Shown here: piece after piece, positions 9,504 to 17,968 of the stretch | Layout: the number at the start of each line of letters is the position of its first letter | Position numbering within the stretch: the first letter of the stretch is position 1 | NCBI RefSeq assembly: GCF_030269485.1 | Contig: NZ_BSTL01000034.1 | Location: 1 to 64,000, forward strand | DNA length: 64,000 nucleotides | Source: Actinoplanes sp. NBRC 103695 | GTDB taxonomy: Bacteria; Actinomycetota; Actinomycetes; Mycobacteriales; Micromonosporaceae | Direction of reading: 5' to 3' | Notes under the pieces: model-generated | What the model saw: only the letters and a program-made list of their open reading frames with translations | What the model was told of the DNA's origin: nothing | The model's database searches: none | Translations under genes and position numbers: made by a program

Positions 9504-9938
9504 TCACCGGCTTGGTGTCGAAGGCGCCGTCAGGCGACCAGAAGCCTGGTCGTCCGCTCCTGGGACCGGCTCGGCGAGGTCGTTGCCCAAGGCGATGATG
9601 CGGTTGGTGGCGTCGACGTGTACGACCTTGGGCTGGTAGCCGACCAGTTCGGACTCCTCGGCCAGCACGAAGGACATGATGATCACCAGGTCGCCGGGAT
9701 GGACGAGATGTGCCGCCGCGCCGTTGATGCAGATGTCGCCACCTCCGGCGGGCCCGATGATGATGTAGGTCTCGAGACGGGCTCCGTTGGTGATGTCGAC
9801 GACTTGAACTTTCTCGCCTTCGGTCAGGCCCGCGGCACGCGCGAGGTCTTCATCGAGTGTCAGCGAACCCACGTAATGCAAATCGGCCTGGGTGACGGTG
9901 GCGCGGTGGATTTTTCCGCCCAGGACTTCGCGAAGCAT
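9504..9938 (-). CDS. panD: Aspartate 1-decarboxylase, siderophore-cluster copy
   Basis: This 144-residue pyruvoyl enzyme makes beta-alanine from L-aspartate. The self-cleavage site is intact (HYVGSLTLD, Gly-Ser bond near residues 24-25), as are the early KIHRATVTQADLHY segment, NGARLETY and the INGAAAHLVHPGD stretch, so it should be active. A GAGGAG ribosome site lies six bases before the ATG. The C-terminal tail after residue ~122 is rich in Ala, Pro and Ser and looks unstructured. Housekeeping panD normally sits with panB/panC; here it lies between mbtH and an aryl-AMP ligase. It therefore probably supplies beta-alanine as a building block, as in cahuitamycin- and madurastatin-type siderophores. 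Confidence 0.93.
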   Translation of the reverse strand: MLREVLGGKIHRATVTQADLHYVGSLTLDEDLARAAGLTEGEKVQVVDITNGARLETYIIIGPAGGGDICINGAAAHLVHPGDLVIIMSFVLAEESELVGYQPKVVHVDATNRIIALGNDLAEPVPGADDQASGRLTAPSTPSR

Positions 9939-10057
9939 GTCCGGCTCCTCTGTGGCTTGTGCAGGGTGGGTTCTACGGGATCAGCGATGGTGTTCAGGCC
10001 GTCTTGCTACGCAAGGGCGGCATCGGAGGTGCCGGCGGCCTTGTCGGTGTGGTGTAT

Positions 10058-10282
10058 CTAGTACTGGGAAATATGGTCGCGCAACGACTTCGGGCGGATG
10101 TCGGTCCAGTGCTCGTCGATCCAGTCGAGCACTTCCTGACGCGGTCTGCCGCCGGGTTCGCCGTACACGATGCTCCAACCGGCTGGCACCGGCTTGAACG
10201 TCGGCCACAACGAGTGTTGCTCCTCGCGGTTGATCAGCGCGTAGAAGGAACCGTTGTCGTCGTCGAACGGGTTCTGGGCCAT
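10058..10282 (-). CDS. MbtH-like protein
   Basis: A 74-residue protein with the full family signature: NREEQHSLWP, then PAGW, then VLDWIDEHWTDIRP. MbtH proteins bind NRPS adenylation domains and are often needed for their folding and activity. GAGGAG lies eight bases upstream of the ATG. The gene begins 21 bases after the ornithine monooxygenase stop codon, so it belongs to the same transcript. Its natural partner is the NRPS at the left edge. Confidence 0.97.
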   Translation of the reverse strand: MAQNPFDDDNGSFYALINREEQHSLWPTFKPVPAGWSIVYGEPGGRPRQEVLDWIDEHWTDIRPKSLRDHISQY

Positions 10283-10303
10283 AGGTGCTGCTCCTCGTTG
10301 TTC

Positions 10304-11680
10304 CTATCGGGGGTCGGTCCGGATCGCAGCAGGCAGTCGTTGCTGGGCGGCGGAGTGATCGGGCTGCTCGTCGGTGATCGCACGCAGAATGTCGGCGGCG
10401 CGGACCGCGACGTTGGACAGCAGGGATGAGGTCAACCCGTGGCTGTGCTGGACCCCACCATTGAGGAAGATCCGTTCGGGAACGCTGCGCAGACGCAGCC
10501 GGTAGTCACGCTCGACGATCGGGAGATCCCCCTCGAACGAGGACGACCCGTCAATGCTCGGCCCGAGCATGCTGCGGGTGTCTGCGGGACGGAACCCGGT
10601 GGCGAAGACGACAGCGTCGACCTCGAGCGTGGTGCTGCCCCTGTTTCCCAGGTCCCGGATCGTCACTGTGACCCCGTCGGAGCCTTCGCTCAGCTGTTCT
10701 ATCCCGGTGACCCGGTGCACGATCAGCCGACGCACACCACGCGTGCTTTCGTCGTACTCACGCTGGTAGAGATCCCTGATGAGGTCGGCGTCGACGGCGG
10801 AGTAGTTGGTCTGCCAGTGATAGTCCATCAGTTGCTGCTTGAGCTCCGGCGGTGCCGTGTAGAACTCGTCAACCGCTTCCGGATCGAAGATGCGGTTGGC
10901 GTAGGGCGTGTCATCGGCCGGGCTGTAGCCGAACCGGCGGAAGGACGCGTGTACGTCCGCATCGGGATACGAATCGTGCAGGTACGCGGCGACCTCCGCC
11001 GCACTTTGCCCGGACCCTACGACAAGGAAACGGCCGTGCGGCCGCGAGGGCAACCCTGCGAGCCTGTTCAGCAGCTGATGGTTATGGAACACCCTGGCGC
11101 CCGGCACGATCCCCTTCGGCAGCACCGGCCGGCTACCGGAGCCGATCACGACATGACGTGCCGCGGCCGTCGTCACCTCCGAGCCGTCGACCATGGACTC
11201 GAGCGTGACCTCGAACCTCCCGCCGGCCCAGTCGATACAGGTCGCCCTCGTACCGTAGGAGACCGGAAGGTCGATCCGGCTCGCGGCCCAGCTCAGGTAT
11301 CCATGGAACTCACGTCTGGTCGGGAAGAACGTCTTGAGATTGATGAAGTCGGACAGCCGCCCCTGCTCGTGCAGATAGTTCAGAAACGTGAACGGACTGG
11401 TCGGGGTCCGCAGCGCGACCAGGTCTTTCAGGAAACTGATCTGCATGGTCGTACCCGGCAACAGCATCCCGTCATGCCATCCGAACCGTCGCCGGACATC
11501 GACGAATCTCGCCGTCAGCCGGGGGCCCGCACGGCGACGATCATTGAATTCCTCAATCGCGATCGCCAGGCTCAGATTCGACGGCCCGAACCCGATACCA
11601 AGAATGTCGACCTCATCGCCGGCGCGATCTCCCGATTCGAGATGTCGATCGCCGTCCTTGATCAACTCATCCATCGACAT
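10304..11680 (-). CDS. L-ornithine N5-monooxygenase (PvdA/SidA family)
   Basis: FAD- and NADPH-dependent hydroxylase that makes N5-hydroxyornithine for hydroxamate iron ligands. I place the start at the ATG at 11680 (MSMDEL), 11 bases after AGGGG, which gives 458 residues; a TTG 45 bases upstream is also open. Visible are the FAD motif GIGFGPSNL, the long segment MQISFLKDLV..TPTSPFTFLNYL, the NADPH motif GSGQSAAEVA and the late ATGFRP motif. The segment resembles ornithine rather than lysine hydroxylases (PvdA-like, not IucD-like). It is the first gene of the iron-regulated operon; a strong iron box lies about 90 bases upstream. The product fits the predicted A-domain specificity of the NRPS. 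Confidence 0.93.
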   Translation of the reverse strand: MSMDELIKDGDRHLESGDRAGDEVDILGIGFGPSNLSLAIAIEEFNDRRRAGPRLTARFVDVRRRFGWHDGMLLPGTTMQISFLKDLVALRTPTSPFTFLNYLHEQGRLSDFINLKTFFPTRREFHGYLSWAASRIDLPVSYGTRATCIDWAGGRFEVTLESMVDGSEVTTAAARHVVIGSGSRPVLPKGIVPGARVFHNHQLLNRLAGLPSRPHGRFLVVGSGQSAAEVAAYLHDSYPDADVHASFRRFGYSPADDTPYANRIFDPEAVDEFYTAPPELKQQLMDYHWQTNYSAVDADLIRDLYQREYDESTRGVRRLIVHRVTGIEQLSEGSDGVTVTIRDLGNRGSTTLEVDAVVFATGFRPADTRSMLGPSIDGSSSFEGDLPIVERDYRLRLRSVPERIFLNGGVQHSHGLTSSLLSNVAVRAADILRAITDEQPDHSAAQQRLPAAIRTDPR

Positions 11681-11768
11681 CCGGCAATTGGCCCCTTTTT
11701 TCCAGGTCGCGAACGAACGGCGCAACGACCGGCCATCCCTGATCGAGGGCCAACTATAGCACCACGAC

Positions 11769-11787
11769 TTAGGTTAGCCTAACTTTG
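11769..11787. promoter_or_regulatory. IdeR/DmdR-type iron box upstream of the ornithine monooxygenase operon
   Basis: The 19-base site TTAGGTTAGCCTAACTTTG matches the actinobacterial iron-box consensus at 15 positions, including the whole central AGGTTAG-CTAAC palindrome. It lies ~90 bases before the monooxygenase start, the right place to block the promoter of the leftward operon when iron is plentiful. The rest of the 11681-11953 spacer holds nothing else I can support. Confidence 0.88.
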
Positions 11788-11953
11788 GTGGTGCACGCCG
11801 CAAGCCGCCGCGGAACAACGGCTGGACGAGGTGACCGGCATCGATCAGCCATCGTGAGAGCCTCGCCCAGACCGGCAGACCGGCGCTCATCCCGAGGCAT
11901 GCGGCCGCACGGCGGCTTCCAGCCGCGAACGTGCTCGCGCCCAGGGCGGCGGC

Positions 11954-13402
11954 TCAGGCCAGTGAGCCGGCACGTCGCCCGATCACCATTCCCCCGGTCA
12001 GGCCAGAGCCAGTCGGGTAGTTCTCGCTGAAGAGCCCCCCGAGCGTTTCACCGCACGCGAAGAGTCCGGGGATGGGCTCACCCGACCGATCAAGCACCCG
12101 GCCGTCAACGTCACCGCGAAGGCCTCCAAAGGTGAAGCTGATTCCACAAGTCACCGGATACGCGTAGTACGGCGGCGCCTCGATCGCCGATGCCCAATTG
12201 CTCTTGATGGGCTCCACCGCTGCGCTGCGGCCATCCTTGATCGTCGGATCGAGCGGACGGCTGGTATCGATCGATGAGTTGAACTCCCGAACCGTCTGCA
12301 CGAATCCGTCGACATCGACATCCATGGCCGCGGCAAGCTCTTCGACACTGTCGGCAACAACCGGGATGATCCCGGGCATCTCGTACTCGTACGCCGCCAG
12401 CATCGGGCGCGACTCCGCGTCGAACACCTGAAACGCTACCGACCCCGGCTGTTCGAGGATCGCCTTGCCGTACTTCGCGTACGTGAAGTTGCGAAAGTCC
12501 GCGCCTTCGTCGATGAACCGTCGGCCCAGGCGGTTGACGACGATGCCGAGCGGATAGCCGTACCGGCTGAGCCGGTTCGTCAAGGCGCGATTGCTCTCGT
12601 TCTCGGGAAATGACGCGTCCCACGGAACACTATGGCAGGTCGACCAGTCGCCTCCACGGTCTGCACCTATCTCCAGAGCCGCGTGGATCAGGTCACCGGT
12701 GTTGTACGGCGTGCCACGCACCTTCGCGTGCTGCCAGCCGTCTCCCAGGTAGCGCTGACGCCATTGCGCATTCGCCTCGAAACCGCCGCTGGCGATCACC
12801 ACCGACTCTGCTGGAAGCTCCTGATCGCCTATCCGAACGCCAACGACCGAACCACCATCAGTCATCAGTCCCGTGACCGAGCGGTTGTAGTGCACCTCGA
12901 CTCCGAGTCGTGATGCGACGCGCTCATGGACCGACATCAGCCCGGGGCCGCCGTCGACGTTGCACACGTGCGATCCACCCCAGAACACGAACGTCCCGTC
13001 GGGACGCTCGTGAGCTTGCCGCTCGTACATCAGTTGGAATCGCAGTCCCAATGCATGCAGCCAGCGGACAGCGTCACGCGAGCCCTCGACGACAGCCTCG
13101 GTGAGTTCCTTGTCGCCCCGCCCTCCGGTGACCCGCTCCAGATCGGCCAGGAACTCCGCCGCCGAGTACGGCGGGACCTCGGTACGCGCGTGGCGCTCAT
13201 CAGGGTCGAGGACCTCGAGCAGGTCGCCGAGCCCGTCGTGCACCATCCGGATCGAACCTAGCGTGTAGTAGCTGTTCCCACCGGCATGTGCCCGCGGGGC
13301 CTTCTCCAGCAGCACTACGCGTCGCCCACGTTCGGCCGCGGCGTGAGCCGCGCAGTAGCCGGCGTTTCCTCCGCCCACCACAACAACCTCCGGATCGCGC
13401 AT
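11954..13402 (-). CDS. FAD-dependent dehydrogenase of the tricarballylate dehydrogenase (TcuA)/fumarate reductase flavoprotein family
   Basis: The ATG at 13402 is preceded by GGGGAGGTGGAC and gives 482 residues; longer frames add a poor leader that would cover the promoter. Near the start is the FAD motif VVVGGGNAGYCAA, then GGNSYYTLGSIRMVHD, typical of TcuA-like proteins. Late in the protein are the family blocks CGISFTFGGLRGDVDGRV and GLFACGETLGGLF..NYPTGSGLTGG. The family oxidises or reduces C-C bonds next to carboxylates (tricarballylate to cis-aconitate, fumarate to succinate, aspartate to iminoaspartate in NadB relatives). It diverges from the dapB-like gene, and an iron box lies between them, so iron limitation probably induces both. 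Its substrate in siderophore assembly is unknown. Confidence 0.82.
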   Translation of the reverse strand: MRDPEVVVVGGGNAGYCAAHAAAERGRRVVLLEKAPRAHAGGNSYYTLGSIRMVHDGLGDLLEVLDPDERHARTEVPPYSAAEFLADLERVTGGRGDKELTEAVVEGSRDAVRWLHALGLRFQLMYERQAHERPDGTFVFWGGSHVCNVDGGPGLMSVHERVASRLGVEVHYNRSVTGLMTDGGSVVGVRIGDQELPAESVVIASGGFEANAQWRQRYLGDGWQHAKVRGTPYNTGDLIHAALEIGADRGGDWSTCHSVPWDASFPENESNRALTNRLSRYGYPLGIVVNRLGRRFIDEGADFRNFTYAKYGKAILEQPGSVAFQVFDAESRPMLAAYEYEMPGIIPVVADSVEELAAAMDVDVDGFVQTVREFNSSIDTSRPLDPTIKDGRSAAVEPIKSNWASAIEAPPYYAYPVTCGISFTFGGLRGDVDGRVLDRSGEPIPGLFACGETLGGLFSENYPTGSGLTGGMVIGRRAGSLA

Positions 13403-13508
13403 GTCCACCTCCCCGCCGACAACCACACCACGGACCACCATGAAACCCCATAAATCAGCTGTTAGATCGACAGACCCCATCATCGGGTACTGGAGTCGGG
13501 CAGCCAAC

Positions 13509-13527
13509 ATAGGTTAGGCTACCCAAA
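13509..13527. promoter_or_regulatory. Iron box overlapping the dapB-like start codon
   Basis: The 19 bases from 13509 match the iron-box consensus TTAGGTTAGGCTAACCTAA at 16 positions. The last base is the A of the ATG of the dapB-like gene. It is also ~105 bases upstream of the divergent flavoprotein start. A bound repressor here would sit on the transcription start of dapB. With no ribosome site before the ATG, the dapB message may be leaderless. Confidence 0.85.
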
Positions 13528-14273
13528 TGAATCGAGTTGCTGTGTTGGGGGCTCGCGGGCGGATGGGCGTGGCGTCGGTGCGCGCGATTGAGGCCAGCTC
13601 CGACTTGACCGTGGTTGCCGAGATCGACGTTGATGACGACGTGCAGGACATCGTCGACCACAACGCTGATGTCGTGCTGGTGTTCTCGCCACCCGACGTT
13701 GCCCACGAGCACGTCCAGTGGTGCATCAAGCAAGGAATTCATGTGGTGGTGGGGACGTCCGGCTTCGACGAGCGCTCTGTGGAGCAGATCCGCGCCGCGC
13801 TGGTCGACCATGATGACGTCAGCGTGTTCGTCGTTCCGAACTTCTCGATCAGTGCGGTACTGATGACCAAGTTCGCCACGAAGGCCGCCCCGTACTACGA
13901 GTCTGTCGAGATCATCGAGATCCATCATCCCGGCAAGGTTGACGCGCCATCGGGAACGGCGCAGCACACGGCCGAACTGATCGGTCGCGCTCGCGCCGAA
14001 GCGGGCTGCGCCCCATCACCCGATGCCACCAATCGCGACCCACATGGCGTGCGGGGCGGGCGCATCGAGGGAGTCTCCGTTCACGCGGTCCGAGTCCGTG
14101 GGTTCATGTCATCGCAAGAGGTGCTGTTCGGCATCGACGGCGAAATTCTGAGGCTGCGATACGACTCCGTAACACGGGAGTCCCTCATGCCCGGTGTGCT
14201 CACCTCGCTGCGCGCCGTCCCGAATCTGACCGGAGTGACGGTCGGACTCGACGCGGTACTCAACCTGGACTGA
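13527..14273 (+). CDS. dapB: 4-hydroxy-tetrahydrodipicolinate reductase homologue, iron-regulated copy
   Basis: At 248 residues this is the usual DapB length. The N-terminal NAD(P) motif GARGRMG follows AVL. Further on are VVGTSGFDE, VPNFSISAVLM, EIIEIHHPGKVDAPSGTA (with the catalytic His-His and the Lys that precedes APSGTA) and a late RGFMSSQEVLFG. DapB reduces dihydrodipicolinate to tetrahydrodipicolinate in lysine/diaminopimelate synthesis. All key residues look present, so it may do this reaction or a close variant. What is odd is the setting: a lone dapB under an iron box, facing a TcuA-like flavoprotein, with no dapA beside it. It may feed a building block of the siderophore or reduce a related cyclic imine; neither is proven. 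Confidence 0.85.
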   Translation: MNRVAVLGARGRMGVASVRAIEASSDLTVVAEIDVDDDVQDIVDHNADVVLVFSPPDVAHEHVQWCIKQGIHVVVGTSGFDERSVEQIRAALVDHDDVSVFVVPNFSISAVLMTKFATKAAPYYESVEIIEIHHPGKVDAPSGTAQHTAELIGRARAEAGCAPSPDATNRDPHGVRGGRIEGVSVHAVRVRGFMSSQEVLFGIDGEILRLRYDSVTRESLMPGVLTSLRAVPNLTGVTVGLDAVLNLD

Positions 14274-14354
14274 CACGAAGCGGCGACAGGGCGACGTGTG
14301 GACCTTTTAGGTTCTACTGCCGTTCTCGTGGGTGACTTTCCGCCCGGATGACAG

Positions 14355-14535
14355 AGCACGCCGTGTCCCGTCCAGGTTCCTGAGCTGAGAAGACTTGGGA
14401 ACTGAAGATCGGAAACACGGCGTGCTGGGAGTCAGGGTGATCCACCGGATGCTGGGCTTGGAGCGAACTGCTGGCCTTCGCGGACTACCCTCGCAGCTCC
14501 GTTCTCCCGCCAGATTGGTCGTCGATGTCGTCTGA
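14355..14535 (+). other. Inverted repeat and short reading frame, possible insertion-sequence remnant
   Basis: A perfect 12-base inverted repeat (14355-14366 and 14415-14426, AGCACGCCGTGT) flanks a 48-base spacer. From GTG 14422 a 37-codon frame starts VLGVRVIHRMLGLERTA, which to my eye resembles the first residues of some actinobacterial ISL3-type transposases, then loses all likeness and stops at 14533. It marks the right border of the iron-regulated cluster. The assignment is weak; a hairpin regulator is the alternative. Confidence 0.25.
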
Positions 14536-15250
14536 ATCCAAGGACGTCCCCTACTCGCCCGAGGAGATCGCCGAGATCTTCACGGACTTCTACACCTTTC
14601 TCACCACGCTGCACTACAACCCCGGCGAGCTGGTGATGCCGCCTCCGCAGGGGTGGCCGAACCTCACGCCCGGAAGCGATCTCGACGCCAAGTCTCACCT
14701 CGCCCTCGAGGTCATCAGGCGCCTTCCGTGCCTCGCCGGCTCCTCTGACGTCCACTACAAGTCGCGTCTTGTCGACTACAGCACGGTCGACCGCTCGTAT
14801 TTCGTGGGGAAGCGGGTGTTCGACGGCGAGGAAGTCTTCGAGGGGGACGTGCCGGACCACGTGTTCATCTTTGCTCGCGGTCACGAGAGCGGCGGCCGAA
14901 CTCTGTTCTTCGATGTCAACACGGGTGAGGTCATCGAGGAAGTGATCCGGATGGAGCGGAAGCCGGTCAAGGATGTGAAGGTCTACTTCACGGACCTGAA
15001 GGAGGCCTACCGGAGCCTGAAGCTCATTCCGTACCCGGGCATGGACACGATCGAGGCGTGGGATGTGGACGAGCGGGAGACGACGATCCCGGAGGAGGAA
15101 CTCCTGGCACAGACGGACGACTGGGAGACCGACCTGGACATCCAATACCTGCGGCAGGTCTACCGGGACTGCGGATGGCCGTCCGCGTTCCGGAAGGACG
15201 AGGCTTTCGGCGAAGTTGACAGGCTGCTGGAGGAGCGGGGCTACTTCTAA
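14525..15250 (+). CDS. Uncharacterised soluble protein, 241 residues
   Basis: I do not recognise this family. The protein is acidic and soluble, with no signal peptide or membrane segment, and many charged and aromatic residues (for example HVFIFARGHESGG in the middle and DDWETDLDIQYLRQVYRDCGWP near the end, shown here only in part). The size and composition resemble SMI1/KNR4-type or other immunity-like proteins, but no motif settles it. It stands alone, with 270 bases to the siderophore cluster and 62 bases to the GGDEF gene. No clear ribosome site precedes the ATG. Confidence 0.6.
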   Translation: MSSESKDVPYSPEEIAEIFTDFYTFLTTLHYNPGELVMPPPQGWPNLTPGSDLDAKSHLALEVIRRLPCLAGSSDVHYKSRLVDYSTVDRSYFVGKRVFDGEEVFEGDVPDHVFIFARGHESGGRTLFFDVNTGEVIEEVIRMERKPVKDVKVYFTDLKEAYRSLKLIPYPGMDTIEAWDVDERETTIPEEELLAQTDDWETDLDIQYLRQVYRDCGWPSAFRKDEAFGEVDRLLEERGYF

Positions 15251-15312
15251 CGGGGCACCGGATAATTCGCCCAGGGCTCAGGTGTCGCGCTGATGTTGTC
15301 GATAAATAGGGC

Positions 15313-16791
15313 ATGAGGCAGCAGCCCGGGCGGGTGGCATGGCGGAGCGTGATCGCCGTCTGCGTGATCGCAGGTGGGGTCGCCGCGACGCTGTCCGGCC
15401 CGGCGGCACCTGCGGCGATGCTCGCGGGTCTGGCTGTGCTCGCCGCTGTGCTTGTTGCCGCCGCCCGCTCACTCCTGCCCGGCACCCGCCGCATCTGGAC
15501 GCCCTGGATCGCTGCGGTCGGCTGCGCGGTCGCCGGAGCGGCCATTTACCAGACCGGTGTGCTGCTGGACGTCGCGCCGGTGGCAGCCGACGTGGCGCAA
15601 GTCTTCTGGCTGGCCTTCTACCTCCCCGTCACCGTTGCCACCATGCGCTTCATCGAGCGCCGTGGGCTTCCGAAAGCCGTTCGTCGCGCCGTCCTCCAGG
15701 ACGTGGCGGTGGTGACCGCCGCGGCGACCGTCCTCGCCTGGTACGCCCTGATCAGTCCCGCGCTGACGGTGACGCCACCCGGAAACCGGTGGGCACTGAT
15801 CGCCGCGTTCTCCTTCCCGCTGGGCGACGTGGTGATCCTGGCGCTCGGGCTCACCCTGATGCTCGCCCCGGGCGCGCTGTCCGCCGCCGAGCGCCTCGCC
15901 CTGCTCGGTTTCGGCCTGACCCTGGTACTCGACGTGGTGTACGCCGTGCTGCCGATGGTGGCGATCGGAGTGGAGGCCTTCTGGCACCACCCCGGCTACC
16001 TCGTGGTCAACGCGGTGCTGGCCGCCGCGGCACTGCACCCGAGCCGGGACGTCGTGCCCCCCGCCGCGCCCCGCACGACGCTCACCGTCAGCCTGACGGG
16101 CTGGCGGATGGTTCTGCTCGGGGCGGCCCTGTCCGGGGTGAGCCTGAGTGTCTTCGTCATGCCACGTGACGGCTGGGACGCCGTACCGGCCGCGCTGGCG
16201 CTGCTGGTCATGATCGCCCTCATTCTCGCGCGCCTGCGTCGCTCCGTGACCGCTCTGGAACGGACCGAGCGTGCCCTGCGCCACGAGGTGACGCACGACC
16301 AGCTGACGGGCATCGCCAACCGGGCCCGCCTGATGGACGACCTCCGCAGTGCCCTGCGTACCCGATCAGCCCTGTTCTTCATCGACCTCGACGGCTTCAA
16401 GGCGGTCAACGACCAGCGCGGCCATCACAGCGGCGACCTGGTCCTACAGACCGTCGCCGCCCGGCTCAGCACCTCGGTACGCGACTCGGACACGGTGGCT
16501 CGCCTCGGCGGGGACGAGTTCGTGGTGCTCTGCCCCGGGCTGGAGGACGAGACCGCGTCGTCGCTCGCCGCCCGGATCGAGCGGTCGATCGCTGAACCGA
16601 TCGCCGTCGACCAGGGTGCGGTCACGATCGGGGCGTCGATCGGGATTCTGATGCTGTCCGCGCCGGCACCGGCGCCGGCGCACGACGACAACATCGATCA
16701 GGTGATCAGCGATCTGCTGCGCTCCGCCGACGCCGCGATGTACGAGGCGAAACGTGACGGCGGCGGCGTCCGCGTCGTGACCTACGGCTGA
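15313..16791 (+). CDS. Membrane-anchored diguanylate cyclase (GGDEF)
   Basis: A 492-residue protein that makes cyclic di-GMP from two GTP. The first ~310 residues form about nine hydrophobic helices, an uncharacterised membrane sensor. A short coiled link (ALERTERALRHEVTHDQLTGIANRARL, read in pieces) leads to the catalytic GGDEF domain (~330-490). The signature LGGDEFVVL is intact and the product-inhibition site RxxD (RDSD) stands five residues before it, so the enzyme should be active and feedback-controlled. There is no EAL domain. In actinomycetes cyclic di-GMP controls development through BldD; the sensed signal is unknown. The 220 bases after the stop hold no gene I can support. Confidence 0.93.
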   Translation: MRQQPGRVAWRSVIAVCVIAGGVAATLSGPAAPAAMLAGLAVLAAVLVAAARSLLPGTRRIWTPWIAAVGCAVAGAAIYQTGVLLDVAPVAADVAQVFWLAFYLPVTVATMRFIERRGLPKAVRRAVLQDVAVVTAAATVLAWYALISPALTVTPPGNRWALIAAFSFPLGDVVILALGLTLMLAPGALSAAERLALLGFGLTLVLDVVYAVLPMVAIGVEAFWHHPGYLVVNAVLAAAALHPSRDVVPPAAPRTTLTVSLTGWRMVLLGAALSGVSLSVFVMPRDGWDAVPAALALLVMIALILARLRRSVTALERTERALRHEVTHDQLTGIANRARLMDDLRSALRTRSALFFIDLDGFKAVNDQRGHHSGDLVLQTVAARLSTSVRDSDTVARLGGDEFVVLCPGLEDETASSLAARIERSIAEPIAVDQGAVTIGASIGILMLSAPAPAPAHDDNIDQVISDLLRSADAAMYEAKRDGGGVRVVTYG

Positions 16792-17011
16792 GCGGGCACG
16801 GCCGGCCGTCACCGGGTCAGGCGGGTACCTCGTGTGCTCGTTCCAGGGGGAGCGACGACCCCCTGCTCGCATACGACCCCTGCCACCGGTTCGATGCTGG
16901 TCGTCCGCCTCGGGCCTTGTCCCACGAACGGTGATCGATCATGCCTCAGGCCGTCCGGTGGACTGCCCGCCGTCGGCGTCGGTGGCGTGGCCGAAGGGAC
17001 GGCTCGGTCTC

Positions 17012-17549
17012 TCATGCGGTCGTGCGGCGGCGAACCATCCAGATGGCAGCGGTGAGGAACACGGCGGCGAGGGTGACGAAGGACGCGGACTCGATGGCTT
17101 GGAAGGCCCAGAAACCGCTGTCGGGGTGGTATTCGGTGTAGTGCTGGAGGCCGTGGTCGATCATGAAGCTTTCGACGCGTGCGTCGGAGCTGTAGAGCGT
17201 GTCGCTGCCTCCGTAGACCTGACGGATGATCGCCGCCTCCTCACTGCCGGAGAGCAGGTGCCCGGTGCGGTCGATCCAGCCGTTGTGAACGATCCAGTCG
17301 GTGCCTGGTAGCCGCTCGGGGCCGGACAGGCGCACCCGTCCTTCGTGCAGCAGGACCAAGTGGTCGCAGACCCGTTCGAGTTCGGCGACCACGTGAGAGG
17401 AGAGCAGGACGGTCAGGTCGGCCGTTGGCGCCGACGAGCCCGATGATCCGGCCCCGAGGCAACTCCAGAGTGCAGTCGCGCGGAGCCCAGATGCGGCGGC
17501 CGTACCGCCGGCCCAAGCTCTCGGCGCGCAGCGCGGGCTCGTTGCTCAC
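17012..17549 (-). pseudogene. Decayed ABC transporter operon: ATPase and permease fused by internal deletions
   Basis: Read leftward from 17549, the first ~42 residues are a normal ABC ATPase start ending in Walker A (GLVGANG). The sequence then jumps, out of frame, to DLTVLLSSHVVAELERVCDHLVLLHEG, the H-loop end of the same kind of protein. The Walker A lysine, Q-loop, signature motif and Walker B are gone. Within the second piece the ATPase text changes to WIVHNGWIDRTG and ends in a membrane helix and RRR tail typical of the permease that follows such ATPases. At least two deletions and a frameshift therefore joined two genes. No active transporter can be made. The intact GntR gene overlaps its start. 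Confidence 0.8.
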
Positions 17550-17947
17550 GCCACGCCCGCCTGGGCCTGATCGTCGTCCAGGGTCGCGGCCACCAGAGCG
17601 CGGACCTGCTCGTGGTCCAAGCCGGCCTCGTGGGCCGTGCGCAGCCAGCCGCGCAGACCGCGCGACAGCCGGGCGTAGGTGGCCGCCGGCACCTGGTCGA
17701 TACTGCCCACGACGAAGGTGCCCTGGCCCGCCCGCGGCGCGACCAGCCCGGCCCGTTCGAGGTCCCGGTACGCCTTCGCGACGGTGTTGGGGTTGACCAC
17801 CAGCGCAGCGGCCACCTCCCGCACGGTCGGAAGCCGGTCACCGTCGAGCAGATAGCCGAGCAGCAGCCCGCGCCGAACCTGCTCGACGAGCTGCAGATAG
17901 GTCGGCACCCCCGAACGGACGTCCAACCGGAACGCGAACACTCGCAT
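17546..17947 (-). CDS. GntR-family regulator, YtrA subfamily
   Basis: The 133-residue protein has a GntR winged helix (PTYLQLVEQVRRGLLLGYLLDGDRLPTVRE, read in pieces; the recognition region is LVVNPNTVAKAYRDLERAGLV). Only a short helical C-terminus follows, which marks the YtrA group. These repressors control the ABC transporter genes downstream of them. Its stop overlaps the ATPase start (ATGA), the usual operon layout, but the transporter is now a remnant. A perfect palindrome 22 bases upstream is the likely self-operator. It may still act on other targets. Confidence 0.92.
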   Translation of the reverse strand: MRVFAFRLDVRSGVPTYLQLVEQVRRGLLLGYLLDGDRLPTVREVAAALVVNPNTVAKAYRDLERAGLVAPRAGQGTFVVGSIDQVPAATYARLSRGLRGWLRTAHEAGLDHEQVRALVAATLDDDQAQAGVA

Positions 17948-17968
17948 CGACCTCCGACGCCTGTCTAT

